A DNA stretch of 64,000 nucleotides from Elmis aenea (GCA_947652605.1 CANTFG010000301.1:1-64000), one strand, 5' to 3'. Positions 12,430 through 28,000 are shown, numbered from the stretch's first letter. The notes: a model not told the origin generated them from the letters alone. Numbers and translations: made by a program.

Positions 12430-14570
12430 AAAATACTGTGCTTTAGTTAATACATATGTTCCTTGAGCGACTATTTCTAAACAATTGTAATTATTGATTT
12501 GTATATCACAGGAACAGTTTATCCATCGCCTCTTTACAGGAATACATTGGTTTTGCATATGTCTTTCAATGAGCTGGTTTTAATTTTTAATAATTTCCTA
12601 AAAATACCGTGCATTAGTTAATACATATGTTCCTTGAGCGACTATTTCTGAACAATTTTAATTATTGATTTGTATATCACAGGAACAGTTTATCCATCGC
12701 CTCTTTACATGAATACAATTGTTTAGCATATGTCTTTTAATGAGCTGGTATTAATTTTTAATAATTTCCTAAAAATACCGTGCTTTAGTTAATACATATG
12801 TTCCTTGTGCGACTATTTCGAAACAATTTCAATTATTGATTTGTATATGACAGGAACAGTTTATCCATCGCCTCTTTACATAAATACAATTGTTTTGCAT
12901 AAGTCTTTCAATGAGCTGGTTTTAATTTTTAATAATTTCCTAAAAATACCGTGCTTTAGTTAATACATATGTTCCTTGAGCGACTATTTCTAAACAATTT
13001 TAATTATTGATTTGTATATCACAGGAACAGTTTATCCATCGCCTCTTTACAGGAATACAATTGTTTTGCATATGTCTTTCAATGAGCTGGTTTTAATTTT
13101 TAATAATTTCCTAAAAATACCGTGCATTAGTTAATACATATGTTCCTTGAGCGACTATTTCTGAACAATTTTAATTATTGATTTGTATATCACAGGAACA
13201 GTTTATCCATCGCCTCTTTACATGAATACAATTGTTTTGCATATGTCTTTCAATGAGCTCGCATTAATTTTGAATAATTTCCTAAAAATACCGTGCTTTA
13301 GTTAATACATATGTTCCTTGTGCAACTATTTCGAAACAATTTCAATTATTGATTTGTATATCACAGGAACAGTTTATCCATCGCCTCTTTACATGAATAC
13401 AATTGTTTTGCATATGTCTTTCAATGAGCTGGTTTTAATTTTTAATAATTTCCTAAAAATACCGTGCTTTAGTTAATACATATGTTCCTTGAGCGACGAT
13501 TTCTAAACAATTTAAATTATTGATTTGTATATCACAGGAACAGTTTATCCATCGCCTCTTTACAGGAATACAATTTTTTTGCATATGTCTTTCAATAAGC
13601 TGGTTTTAATTTTTAATAATTTCCTAAAAATACCGTGCATTAGTTAATACATATGTTCCTTGAGCGACTCTTTCTAAACAATTTTAATTATTGATTTGTA
13701 TATCACAGGAACAGTTTATCCATCGCCTTTTTACAGGAATACAATTGTTTTGCATATGTCTTTCAATGAGCTGGTTTTAATTTTTAATAATTTCCTAAAA
13801 ATACCGTGCTTTAGTTAATACATATGTTCCTTGAGCGACTATTTCTAAAAAATTTTAATTATTGATTTGTATATCACAGGAACAGTTTATCCATCGCCTC
13901 TTTACAGGAATACAATTGTTTTGCATATGTCTTTCAATGAGCTGGTTTTAATTTTTAATAATTTCCTAAAAATACCGTGCTTTAGTTAATACATATGTTC
14001 CTTGAGCGACTATTTCGAAACAATTTTAATTATTGATTTGTATATGACAGGAACAGTTTATCCATCGCCTCTTTACATGAATACAATTGTTTTGCATATG
14101 TCTTTCAATGAGCTGGTTTTAATTTTTAATAATTTCCTAAAAATACCGTGCATTAGTTAATACATATGTTCTTTGAGCGACTATTTCTGAACAATTTAAA
14201 TTATTGATTTGTATATCACAGGAACAGTTTATCCATCGCCTCTTTACATGAATACAATTGTTTTGCATATGTCTTTCAATGAGCTGGTTTTAATTTTTAA
14301 TAATTTCCTAAAAATACCGTGCTTTAGATAATACATATGTTCCTTGTGCGACTATTTCGAAACAATTTCAATTATTGATTTGTATATGACAGGAACAGTT
14401 TATCCATCGCCTCTTTACATGAATACAATTGTTTTGCATATGTCTTTCAATGAGCTGGTTTTAATTTTTAATAATTTCCTAAAAATACCGTGCATTAGTT
14501 AATACATATGTTCCTTGTGCGACTATTTCGAAACAATTTCAATTATTGATTTGTATATCACAGGAACAGT
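12430..14570 (+). repeat. Higher-order satellite block, 19-monomer offset, copy A
   Basis: Matches about 15680-17820 at a constant offset of 3,249 bp (19 x 171). Shared rare markers are ATACTGTGC (12437 and 15686), TTTAGCATATGTC, GCATAAGTC and GAGCTCGCATTAATTTTGAA (13260 and 16509). Small differences exist, such as TGCAACTATTT here versus TGCGACTATTT in the partner. Matching ends where this copy has TTTACTTGAATAC near 14587. Confidence 0.82.
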
Positions 14571-15679
14571 TTATCCATCGCCTCTTTACTTGAATACAAT
14601 TGTTTTGCATATGTCTTTCAATGAGCTGGTTTTAATTTTTAATAATTTCCTAAAAATACCGTGCTTTAGTTAATACATATGTTCCTTGAGCGACTATTTC
14701 TAAACAATTTTAATTATTGATTTGTATATCACAGGAACAGTTTATCCATCGCCTCTTTACAGGAATACAATTTTTTTGCATATGTCTTTCAATAAGCTGG
14801 TTTTAATTTTTAATAATTTCCTAAAAATACCGTGCATTAGTTAATACATATGTTCCTTGTGCGACTATTTCGAAACAATTTCAATTATTGATTTGTATAT
14901 GACAGGAACAGTTTATCCATCGCCTCTTTACATGAATACAATTGTTTTGCATATGTCTTTTAATGAGCTGGTATTAATTTTTAATAATTTCCTAAAAATA
15001 CCGTGCTTTAGTTAATACATATGTTCCTTTTGCGACTATTTCGAAACGATTTTAATTATTGATTTGAATATCACAGGAACAGTTTATCCATCGCCTCTTT
15101 ACATGAATACAATTGTTTTGCATATGTCTTTCAATGAGCTGGTTTTAATTTTTACTAATTTCCTAAAAATACCGTGCTTTAGTTAATACATATGTTCCTT
15201 GAGCGACTATTTCTAAACAATTTTAATTATTGATTTGTATATCACAGGAACAGTTTATCCATCGCCTCTTTACAGGAATACAATTGTTTTGCATATGTCT
15301 TTCAATGAGCTGGTTTTAATTTTTAATAATTTCCTAAAAATACCGTGCTTTAGTTAATACATATGTTTCTTGAGCGACTATTTCTGAACATTTTTAATTA
15401 TTGATTTGTATATCACAGAAACAGTTTATCCATCGCCTCTTTACATAAATACAATTGTTATGCGAATGTCTTTCAAAGAGCTGGTTTTAATTTTTACTAA
15501 TTTCCTAAAAATACCGTGCTTTAGTTAATACATATGTTCCTTGTGCGACTATTTCGAAACAATTTCTATTATTGATTTGTATATCACAGGAACAGTTTAT
15601 CCATCGCCTCTTTACATGAATACAATTGTTTTGCATATGTCTTTCAGTGAGCTGGTTTTAATTTTTAATAATTTCCTAA

Positions 15680-17820
15680 AAATACTGTGCTTTAGTTAAT
15701 ACATATGTTCCTTGAGCGACTATTTCTAAACAATTGTAATTATTGATTTGTATATCACAGGAACAGTTTATCCATCGCCTCTTTACAGGAATACATTGGT
15801 TTTGCATATGTCTTTCAATGAGCTGGTTTTAATTTTTAATAATTTCCTAAAAATACCGTGCATTAGTTAATACATATGTTCCTTGAGCGACTATTTCTGA
15901 ACAATTTTAATTATTGATTTGTATATCACAGGAACAGTTTATCCATCGCCTCTTTACATGAATACAATTGTTTAGCATATGTCTTTTAATGAGCTGGTAT
16001 TAATTTTTAATAATTTCCTAAAAATACCGTGCTTTAGTTAATACATATGTTCCTTGTGCGACTATTTCGAAACAATTTCAATTATTGATTTGTATATGAC
16101 AGGAACAGTTTATCCATCGCCTCTTTACATAAATACAATTGTTTTGCATAAGTCTTTCAATGAGCTGGTTTTAATTTTTAATAATTTCCTAAAAATACCG
16201 TGCTTTAGTTAATACATATGTTCCTTGAGCGACTATTTCTAAACAATTTTAATTATTGATTTGTATATCACAGGAACAGTTTATCCATCGCCTCTTTACA
16301 GGAATACAATTGTTTTGCATATGTCTTTCAATGAGCTGGTTTTAATTTTTAATAATTTCCTAAAAATACCGTGCATTAGTTAATACATATGTTCCTTGAG
16401 CGACTATTTCTGAACAATTTTAATTATTGATTTGTATATCACAGGAACAGTTTATCCATCGCCTCTTTACATGAATACAATTGTTTTGCATATGTCTTTC
16501 AATGAGCTCGCATTAATTTTGAATAATTTCCTAAAAATACCGTGCTTTAGTTAATACATATGTTCCTTGTGCGACTATTTCGAAACAATTTCAATTATTG
16601 ATTTGTATATCACAGGAACAGTTTATCCATCGCCTCTTTACATGAATACAATTGTTTTGCATATGTCTTTCAATGAGCTGGTTTTAATTTTTAATAATTT
16701 CCTAAAAATACCGTGCTTTAGTTAATACATATGTTCCTTGAGCGACGATTTCTAAACAATTTAAATTATTGATTTGTATATCACAGGAACAGTTTATCCA
16801 TCGCCTCTTTACAGGAATACAATTTTTTTGCATATGTCTTTCAATAAGCTGGTTTTAATTTTTAATAATTTCCTAAAAATACCGTGCATTAGTTAATACA
16901 TATGTTCCTTGAGCGACTCTTTCTAAACAATTTTAATTATTGATTTGTATATCACAGGAACAGTTTATCCATCGCCTTTTTACAGGAATACAATTGTTTT
17001 GCATATGTCTTTCAATGAGCTGGTTTTAATTTTTAATAATTTCCTAAAAATACCGTGCTTTAGTTAATACATATGTTCCTTGAGCGACTATTTCTAAAAA
17101 ATTTTAATTATTGATTTGTATATCACAGGAACAGTTTATCCATCGCCTCTTTACAGGAATACAATTGTTTTGCATATGTCTTTCAATGAGCTGGTTTTAA
17201 TTTTTAATAATTTCCTAAAAATACCGTGCTTTAGTTAATACATATGTTCCTTGAGCGACTATTTCGAAACAATTTTAATTATTGATTTGTATATGACAGG
17301 AACAGTTTATCCATCGCCTCTTTACATGAATACAATTGTTTTGCATATGTCTTTCAATGAGCTGGTTTTAATTTTTAATAATTTCCTAAAAATACCGTGC
17401 ATTAGTTAATACATATGTTCTTTGAGCGACTATTTCTGAACAATTTAAATTATTGATTTGTATATCACAGGAACAGTTTATCCATCGCCTCTTTACATGA
17501 ATACAATTGTTTTGCATATGTCTTTCAATGAGCTGGTTTTAATTTTTAATAATTTCCTAAAAATACCGTGCTTTAGATAATACATATGTTCCTTGTGCGA
17601 CTATTTCGAAACAATTTCAATTATTGATTTGTATATGACAGGAACAGTTTATCCATCGCCTCTTTACATGAATACAATTGTTTTGCATATGTCTTTCAAT
17701 GAGCTGGTTTTAATTTTTAATAATTTCCTAAAAATACCGTGCATTAGTTAATACATATGTTCCTTGTGCGACTATTTCGAAACAATTTCAATTATTGATT
17801 TGTATATCACAGGAACAGTT
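15680..17820 (+). repeat. Higher-order satellite block, 19-monomer offset, copy B
   Basis: Partner of about 12430-14570. Related blocks continue to the right: the GCTCGCATTAATTTTG marker recurs at 20271, 3,762 bp (22 x 171) from 16509; the GCATAAGTC marker recurs 3,420 bp (20 x 171) away; and the GTTATGCGAATG marker recurs 3,249 bp away (15461 and 18710). The same roughly 3-kb unit was thus amplified repeatedly, with whole monomers gained or lost between copies. Confidence 0.8.
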
Positions 17821-20800
17821 TATCTATCGCCTCTTTACATGAATACAATTGTTTTGCGTATGTCTTTCAATGAGCTGGTATTAATTTTTAATAATTTCCT
17901 AAAAATACCGTGCTTTAGTTAATACATATGTTCCTTGTGCGACTATTTCTAAACAATTTTAATTATTGATTTGTATATCACAGGAACAGTTTATCCATCG
18001 CCTTTTTACATGAATAAAAATGTTTTGCATATGTCTTTCAATGAGCTGGTTTTAATTTTTAATAATTTCCTAAAAATACCGTGCTTTAGTTAATACATAT
18101 GTTCCTTGTGCTACTATTTCGAAACAATTTCAATTATTGATTTGTATATCACAGGAACAGTTTATCAATCGCCTCTTTACATGAATACAATTGTTTTGCA
18201 TATGTCTTTCAATGAGCTGGTATTAATTTTTAATAATTTCCTAAAAATACCGTGCATTAGTTAATACATATGTTCCTTGTGCGACTATTTCGAAACGATT
18301 TTAATTATTGATTTGAATATCACAGGAACAGTTTATCCATCGCCTCTTTACATGAATACAATTGTTTTGCATATGTCTTTCAATGAGCTGGTTTTAATTT
18401 TTAATAATTTCCTAAAAATACCGTGCTTTAGTTAATACATATGTTCCTTGAGCGACTATTTCTAAACAATTTTAATTATTGATTTGTATATCACAGGAAC
18501 AGTTTATCCATCGCCTCTTTACAGGAATACAATTGTTTTGCATATGTCTTTCAATGAGCTGGTTTTAATTTTTAATAATTTCCTAAAAATACCGTGCTTT
18601 AGTTAATACATATGTTTCTTGAGCGACTATTTCTGAACATTTTTAATTATTGATTTGTATATCACAGAAACAGTTTATCCATCGCCTCTTTGCATAAATA
18701 CAATTGTTATGCGAATGTCTTTTAAAGAGCTGGTTTTAATTTTTACTAATTTCCTAAAAATACCGTGCTTTAGTTAATACATATGTTCCTTGTGCAACTA
18801 TTTCGAATCAATTTCTATTATTGATTTGTATATCACAGGAACAGTTTATCCATCGCCTCTTTACATGAATACAATTGTTTTGCATATGTCTTTCAGTGAG
18901 CTGGTTTTAATTTTTAATAATTTCCTAAAAATACCGTGCTTTAGTTAATACATATGTTCCTTGAGCGACTATTTCTAAACAATTGTAATTATTGATTTGT
19001 ATATCACAGGAACAGTTTATCCATCGCCTCTTTACAGGAATACATTGGTTTTGCATATGTCTTTCAATGAGCTGGTTTTAATTTTTAATAATTTCCTAAA
19101 AATACCGTGCATTAGTTAATACATATGTTCCTTGAGCGACTATTTCTGAACAATTTTAATTATTGATTTGTATATCACAGGAACAGTTTATCCATCGCCT
19201 CTTTACATGAATACAATTGTTTTGCATATGTCTTTCAATGAGCTGGTTTTAATTTTTAATAATTTCCTAAAAATACCGTGCTTTAGTTAATATATATGTT
19301 CCTTGAGCGACAATTTCGAAACAATTTTAATTATTGATTTGTATATCACAGGAACAGTTTATCCATCGCCTCTTTACATGAATACAAATGTTTAGCATAT
19401 GTCTTTTAATGAGCTGGTATTAATTTTTAATAATTTCCTAAAAATACCGTGCTTTAGTTAATACATATGTTCCTTGTGCGACTATTTCGAAACAATTTCA
19501 ATTATTGATTTGTATATGACAGGAACAGTTTATCCATCGCCTCTTTACATGAATACAATTGTTTTGCATAAGTCTTTCAATGAGCTGGTTTTAATTTTTA
19601 ATAATTTCCTAAAAATACCGTGCTTTAGTTAATACATATGTTCTTTGAGCGACTATTTCTAAACAATTTTAATTATTGATTTGTATATCACAGGAACAGT
19701 TTATCCATCGCCTCTTTACAGGAATACAATTGTTTTGCATATGTCTTTCAATGAGCTGGTTTTAATTTTTAATAATTTCCTAAAAATACCGTGCATTAGT
19801 TAATACATATGTTCCTTGAGCGACTATTTCTGAACAATTTTAATTATTGATTTGTATATCACAGGAACAGTTTATCCATCGCCTCTTTACATGAATACAA
19901 TTGTTTTGCATATGTCTTTCAATGAGCTGGTTTTAATTTTTAATAATTTCCTAAAAATACCGTGCTTTAGTTAATACATATGTTCCTTGAGCGACTATTT
20001 CTAAACGATTTTAATTATTGATTTGAATATCACAGGAACAGTTTATCCATCGCCTCTTTACATGAATACAATTGTTTTGCATATGTCTTTCAATGAGCTG
20101 GTTTTAATTTTTAATAATTTCCTAAAAATACCGTGCTTTAGTTAATACATATGTTCCTTGAGCGACTATTTCTAAACAATTTTAATTATTGATTTGTATA
20201 TCACAGAAACAGTTTATCCATCGCCTCTTTACATGAATACAATTGTTTTGCATATGTCTTTCAATGAGCTCGCATTAATTTTGAATAATTTCCTAAAAAT
20301 ACCGTGCTTTAGTTAATACATATGTTCCTTGTGCGACTATTTCGAAACAATTTCAATTATTGATTTGTATATGACAGGAACAGTTTATCCATCGCCTCTT
20401 TACATGAATACAATTGTTTTGCATATGTCTTTCAATGAGCTGGTTTTAATTTTTAATAATTTCCTAAAAATACCGTGCTTTAGTTAATACATATGTTCCT
20501 TGAGCGACTATTTCTAAACAATTTTAATTATTGATTTGTATATCACAGGAACAGTTTATCCATCGCCTCTTTACAGGAATACAATTTTTTTGCATATGTC
20601 TTTCAATAAGCTGGTTTTAATTTTTAATAATTTCCTAAAAATACCGTGCATTAGTTAATACATATGTTCCTTGAGCGACTCTTTCTAAACAATTTTAATT
20701 ATTGATTTGTATATCACAGGAACAGTTTATCCATCGCCTTTTTACAGGAATACAATTGTTTTGCATATGTCTTTCAATGAGCTGGTTTTAATTTTTAATA

Positions 20801-20989
20801 ATTTCCTAAAAATACCGTGCTTTAGTTAATACATATGTTCCTTGAGCGACTATTTCTTAACAATTTTAATTATTGATTTGTATATCACAGGAACAGTTTA
20901 TCCATCGCCTCTTTACAGGAATACAATTGTTTTGCATATGTGTTTCAATGAGCTGGTTTTAATTTTTAATAATTTCCTAAAAATACCAT

Positions 20990-22980
20990 GCTTTAGTTAA
21001 TACATATGTTCCTTGAGCGACTATTTCTAAACAATTTTAATTATTGATTTGTATATCACAGGAACAGTTTATCCATCGCCTCTTTACAGGAATACAATTG
21101 TTTTGCATATGTCTTTCAATGAGCTGGTTTTAATTTTTAATAATTTCCTAAAAATACCGTGCATTAGTTAATACATATGTTCTTTGAGCGACTATTTCTG
21201 AACAATTTAAATTATTGATTTGTATATCACAGGAACAGTTTATCCATCGCCTCTTTACATGAATACAATGGTTTTGCATATGTCTTTCAATGAGCTGGTT
21301 TTAATTTTTAATAATTTCCTAAAAATACCGTGCTTTAGATAATACATATGTTCCTTGTGCGACTATTTCGAAACAATTTCAATTATTGATTTGTATATGA
21401 CAGGAACAGTTTATCCATCGCCTCTTTACATGAATACAATTGTTTTGCATATGTCTTTCAATGAGCTGGTTTTAATTTTTAATAATTTCCTAAAAATACC
21501 GTGCATTAGTTAATACATATGTTCCTTGTGCGACTATTTCGAAACAATTTCAATTATCGATTTGTATATCACAGGAACAGTTTATCTATCGCCTCTTTAC
21601 ATGAATACAATTGTTTTGCGTATGTCTTTCAATGAGCTGGTATTAATTTTTAATAATTTCCTAAAAATACCGTGCTTTAGTTAATACATATGTTCCTTGT
21701 GCGACTATTTCTAAACAATTTTTATTATTGATTTGTATATCACAGGAACAGTTTATCCATCGCCTTTTTACATGAATAAAATTGTTTTGCATATGTCTTT
21801 CAATGAGCTGGTTTTAATTTTTAATAATTTCCTAAAAATACCGTGCTTTAGTTAATACATATGTTCCTTGTGCTACTATTTCGAAACAATTTCAATTATT
21901 GATTTGTATATCACAGGAACAGTTTATCAATCGCTTTTTTACATGAATACAATTGTTTTGCATATGTCTTTCAATGAGCTGGTATTAATTTTTAATAATT
22001 TCCTAAAAATACCGTGCTTTAGTTAATACATATGTTCCTTGAGCGACTATTTCTGAACAATTTTAATTATTGATTTGTATATCACCGGAACAGTTTATCC
22101 ATCGCCTCTTTACATGAATACAATTGTTTTGCATATGTCTTTCAATGAGCTGGTTTTAATTTTTAATAATTTCCTAAAAATACCGTGCTTTAGTTAATAC
22201 ATATGTTCCTTGTGCGACTATTTCGAAACAATTTCAATTATTGATTTCTATATGACAGGAACAGTTTATCCATCGCCTCTTTACATGAATACAATTGTTT
22301 TGCATATGTCTTTCAATGAGCTGGTTTTAATTTTTAATAATTTCCTAAAAATACCGTGCATTAGTTAATACATATGTTCCTTGTGCGACTATTTCGAAAC
22401 AATTTCAATTATTGATTTGTATATCACAGGAACAGTTTATCCATCGCCTCTTTACATGAATACAATTGTTTTGCATATGTCTTTCAATGAGCTGGTATTA
22501 ATTTTTAATAATTTCCTAAAAATACCGTGCTTTAGTTAATACATATGTTCCTTGAGCGACTATTTCTAAACAATTTTAATTATTGATTTGTATATCACAG
22601 GAACAGTTTATCCATCGCCTCTTTACAGGAATACAATTGTTTTGCATATGTCTTTCAATGAGCTGGTTTTAATTTTTAATAATTTCCTAAAAATACCTTG
22701 CTTTAGTTAATACATATGTTCCTTGAGCGACTATTTCTAAACAATTTTAATTATTGATTTGTATATCACAGGAACAGTTTATCCATCGCCTCTTTACAGG
22801 AATACAATTGTTTTGCATATGTCTTTCAATGAGCTGGTTTTAATTTTTAATAATTTCCTAAAAATACCGTGCATTAGTTAATACATATGTTCTTTGAGCG
22901 ACTATTTCTGAACAATTTAAATTATTGATTTGTATATCACAGGAACAGTTTATCCATCGCCTCTTTACAGGAATACAATT
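20990..22980 (+). repeat. Higher-order satellite block, 12-monomer offset, copy A
   Basis: Matches about 23040-25030 at a constant offset of 2,052 bp (12 x 171). Shared rare markers are AATACAATGGTTTTGC (21270 and 23322), CAATTATCGATTTG, TATATCACCGGAAC (22081 and 24133), ATTGATTTCTATATGAC and ATACCTTGC (about 22697 and 24749). Differences are few, for example CATGAATAC versus CATGGATAC near 24176. At the junction a 342-bp (two-monomer) repeat of the ATACCTTGC and GAACAATTTAAATT pair is also visible. Confidence 0.83.
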
Positions 22981-23039
22981 GTTTTGCATATGTCTTTCAA
23001 TGAGCTGGTTTTAATTTTTAATAATTTCCTAAAAATACC

Positions 23040-25030
23040 TTGCTTTAGTTAATACATATGTTCCTTGAGCGACTATTTCTAAACAATTTTAATTATTGAT
23101 TTGTATATCACAGGAACAGTTTATCCATCGCCTCTTTACAGGAATACAATTGTTTTGCATATGTCTTTCAATGAGCTGGTTTTAATTTTTAATAATTTCC
23201 TAAAAATACCGTGCATTAGTTAATACATATGTTCTTTGAGCGACTATTTCTGAACAATTTAAATTATTGATTTGTATATCACAGGAACAGTTTATCCATC
23301 GCCTCTTTACATGAATACAATGGTTTTGCATATGTCTTTCAATGAGCTGGTTTTAATTTTTAATAATTTCCTAAAAATACCGTGCTTTAGATAATACATA
23401 TGTTCCTTGTGCGACTATTTCGAAACAATTTCAATTATTGATTTGTATATGACAGGAACAGTTTATCCATCGCCTCTTTACATGAATACAATTGTTTTGC
23501 ATATGTCTTTCAATGAGCTGGTTTTAATTTTTAATAATTTCCTAAAAATACCGTGCATTAGTTAATACATATGTTCCTTGTGCGACTATTTCGAAACAAT
23601 TTCAATTATCGATTTGTATATCACAGGAACAGTTTATCTATCGCCTCTTTACATGAATACAATTGTTTTGCGTATGTCTTTCAATGAGCTGGTATTAATT
23701 TTTAATAATTTCCTAAAAATACCGTGCTTTAGTTAATACATATGTTCCTTGTGCGACTATTTCTAAACAATTTTTATTATTGATTTGTATATCACAGGAA
23801 CAGTTTATCCATCGCCTTTTTACATGAATAAAATTGTTTTGCATATGTCTTTCAATGAGCTGGTTTTAATTTTTAATAATTTCCTAAAAATACCGTGCTT
23901 TAGTTAATACATATGTTCCTTGTGCTACTATTTCGAAACAATTTCAATTATTGATTTGTATATCACAGGAACAGTTTATCAATCGCTTTTTTACATGAAT
24001 ACAATTGTTTTGCATATGTCTTTCAATGAGCTGGTATTAATTTTTAATAATTTCCTAAAAATACCGTGCTTTAGTTAATACATATGTTCCTTGAGCGACT
24101 ATTTCTGAACAATTTTAATTATTGATTTGTATATCACCGGAACAGTTTATCCATCGCCTCTTTACATGGATACAATTGTTTTGCATATGTCTTTCAATGA
24201 GCTGGTTTTAATTTTTAATAATTTCCTAAAAATACCGTGCTTTAGTTAATACATATGTTCCTTGTGCGACTATTTCGAAACAATTTCAATTATTGATTTC
24301 TATATGACAGGAACAGTTTATCCATCGCCTCTTTACATGAATACAATTGTTTTGCATATGTCTTTCAATGAGCTGGTTTTAATTTTTAATAATTTCCTAA
24401 AAATACCGTGCATTAGTTAATACATATGTTCCTTGTGCGACTATTTCGAAACAATTTCAATTATTGATTTGTATATCACAGGAACAGTTTATCCATCGCC
24501 TCTTTACATGAATACAATTGTTTTGCATATGTCTTTCAATGAGCTGGTATTAATTTTTAATAATTTCCTAAAAATACCGTGCTTTAGTTAATACATATGT
24601 TCCTTGAGCGACTATTTCTAAACAATTTTAATTATTGATTTGTATATCACAGGAACAGTTTATCCATCGCCTCTTTACAGGAATACAATTGTTTTGCATA
24701 TGTCTTTCAATGAGCTGGTTTTAATTTTTAATAATTTCCTAAAAATACCTTGCTTTAGTTAATACATATGTTCCTTGAGCGACTATTTCTAAACAATTTT
24801 AATTATTGATTTGTATATCACAGGAACAGTTTATCCATCGCCTCTTTACAGGAATACAATTGTTTTGCATATGTCTTTCAATGAGTTGGTTTTAATTTTT
24901 AATAATTTCCTAAAAATACCGTGCATTAGTTAATACATATGTTCTTTGAGCGACTATTTCTGAACAATTTAAATTATTGATTTGTATATCACAGGAACAG
25001 TTTATCCATCGCCTCTTTACATGAATACAA
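23040..25030 (+). repeat. Higher-order satellite block, 12-monomer offset, copy B
   Basis: Partner of about 20990-22980. Correspondence ends near 25100, where this copy has GATAATACATTTGTTCC. Boundaries were judged by eye from the loss of shared rare variants. Confidence 0.8.
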
Positions 25031-28000
25031 TTGTTTTGCATATGTCTTTCAATGAGCTGGTTTTAATTTTTAATAATTTCCTAAAAATACCGTGCTTTAG
25101 ATAATACATTTGTTCCTTGTGCGACTGTTTCGAAACAATTTCAATTATTGATTTGTATATGACAGGAACAGTTTATCCATCGCCTCTTTACATGAATACA
25201 ATTGTTTTGCATATGTCTTTCAATGAGCTGGTTTTAATTTTTAATAATTTCCTAAAAATACCGTGCATTAGTTAATACATATGTTCCTTGTGCGACTATT
25301 TCGAAACAATTTCAATTATTGATTTGTATATCACAGGAACAGTTTATCTATCGCCTCTTTACATGAATACAATTGTTTTGCGTATGTCTTTCAATGAGCT
25401 GGTATTAATTTTTAATAATTTCCTAAAAATACCGTGCTTTAGTTAATACATATGTTCCTTGTGCGACTATTTCTAAACAATTTTAATTATTGATTTGTAT
25501 ATCACAGGAACAGTTTATCCATCGCCTTTTTACATGAATAAAATTGTTTTGCATATGTCTTTCAATGAGCTGGTTTTAATTTTTAATAATTTCCTAAAAA
25601 TACCGTGCTTTAGTTAATACATATGTTCCTTGTGCTACTATTTCGAAACAATTTTAATTATTGATTTGCATATCACAGGAACAGTTTTTCAATCGCCTCT
25701 TTACATGAATACAATTGTTTTGCATATGTCTTTCAATGAGCTGGTATTAATTTTTAATAATTTCCTAAAAATACCGTGCTTTAGTTAATACATATGTTCC
25801 TTGTGCGACTATTTCTAAACAATTTTAATTATTGATTTGTATATCACAGGAACAGTTTTTCCATCGCCTCTTTACATGAATACAATTGTTTTGCATATGT
25901 CTTTCAATGAGCTGGTTTTAATTTTTAATAATTTCCTAAAAATACCGTGCTTTAGTTAATACAAATGTTCCTTGAGCGACTATTTCTAAACAATTTTAAT
26001 TATTGATTTGTATATCACAGGAACAGTTTATCCATCGCCTCTTTACAGGAATACAATTGTTTTGCATATGTCTTTCAATGAGTTGGTTTTAATTTTTAAT
26101 AATTTCCTAAAAATACCGTGCTTTAGTTAATACATATGTTCCTTGAGCGACTATTTCTAAACAATTTTAATTATTGATTTGTATATCACAGGAACAGTTT
26201 ATCCATCGCCTCTTTACATGAATACAATTGTTTTGCATATGTCTTTCAATGAGCTGGTTTTAATTTTTAATAATTTCCTAAAAATACCGTGCATTAGTTA
26301 ATACATATGTTCCTTGAGCGACTATTTCTGAAGAATTTTAATTATTGATTTGTATATCACAGGAACAGTTTATCCATCGCCTGTTTACATGAATACAATT
26401 GTTTTGCATATGTCTTTCAATGAGCTGGTTTTAATTTTTAATAATTTCCTAAAAATACCGTGCTTTAGTTAATACATATGTTCCTTGTGCGACTATTTCG
26501 AAACAATTTCAATTATTGATTTCTATATGACAGGAACAGTTTATCCATCGCCTCTTTACATGAATACAATTGTTTTGCATATGTCTTTCAATGAGCTGGT
26601 ATTAATTTTTAATAATTTCCTAAAAATACCGTGCTTTAGTTAATACATATGTTCCTTGTGCGACTATTTCTAAACAATTTTAATTATTGATTTGTATATC
26701 ACAGGAACAGTTTATCCATCACCTTTTTACATGAATACAATTGTTTTGCATATGTCTTTCAATGAGCTGGTTTTAATTTTTAATAATTTCCTAAAAATAC
26801 CGTGCTTTAGTTAATACATATGTTCCTTGAGCGACTATTTCTAAACAATTTTAATTATTGATTTGTATATCACAGGAACAGTTTATCCATCGCTTCTTTA
26901 CATGAATACAATTGTTTTGCATATGTCTTTCAATGAGCTGGTTTTAATTTTTAATAATTTCCTAAAAATACCGTGCTTTAGTTAATACATATGTTCCTTG
27001 TGCGACTATTTCTAAAAAATTTTAATTATTGATTTGTATATCACAGGAACAGTTTATCCATCGCCTCTTTACATGAATACAATTGTTTTGCATATGTCTT
27101 TCAATGAGCTGGTTTTAATTTTTACTAATTTCCTAAAAATACCGTGCTTTAGTTAATACATATGTTCCTTGAGCGACTATTTCGAAACAATTTTAATTAT
27201 TGATTTGTATATCACAGGAACAGTTTATCCATCGCCTCTTTACATGAATAAAATTGTTTTGCATATGTCTTTCAATGAGCTGGTTTTAATTTTTAATAAT
27301 TTCCTAAAAATACCGTGCTTTAGTTAATACATATGTTCCTTGAGCGACTATTTCGAAACAATTTTAATTATTGATTTGTATATCACAGGAACAGTTCATC
27401 CATCGCCTCTTTACATGAATACAATTGTTTTGCATATGTCTTTCAATGAGCTGGTTTTAATTTTTAATAATTTCCTAAAAATACCGTGCTTTAGTTAATA
27501 CATATGTTCCTTGAGCGACTATTTCTGAACAATTTTAATTATTGATTTGTATGTCACAGAAACAGTTTATCCATCGCCTCTTTACATGAATACAATAGTT
27601 TTGCATATGTCTTTCAATGAGCTGGTTTTAATTTTTAATAATTTCCTAAAAATACCGTGCTTTAGTTAATACATATGTTCCTTGAGCGACTATTTCTAAA
27701 CAATTTTAATTATTGATTTGTATATCACAGGAACAGTTTATCCATCGCCTCTTTACAGGAATACAATTGTTTTGCATATGTCTTTCAATGAGCTGGTTTT
27801 AATTTTTAATAATTTCCTAAAAATACCGTGCTTTAGTTAATACATATGTTCCTTGAGCGACTATTTCTAAACAATTTTAATTATTGCTTTGTATATCACA
27901 GGAACAGTTTATCCATCGCCTCTTTACAGGAATACAATTGTTTTGCATATGTCTTTCAATGAGCTGGTTTTAATTTTTAATAATTTCCTAAAAATACCGT

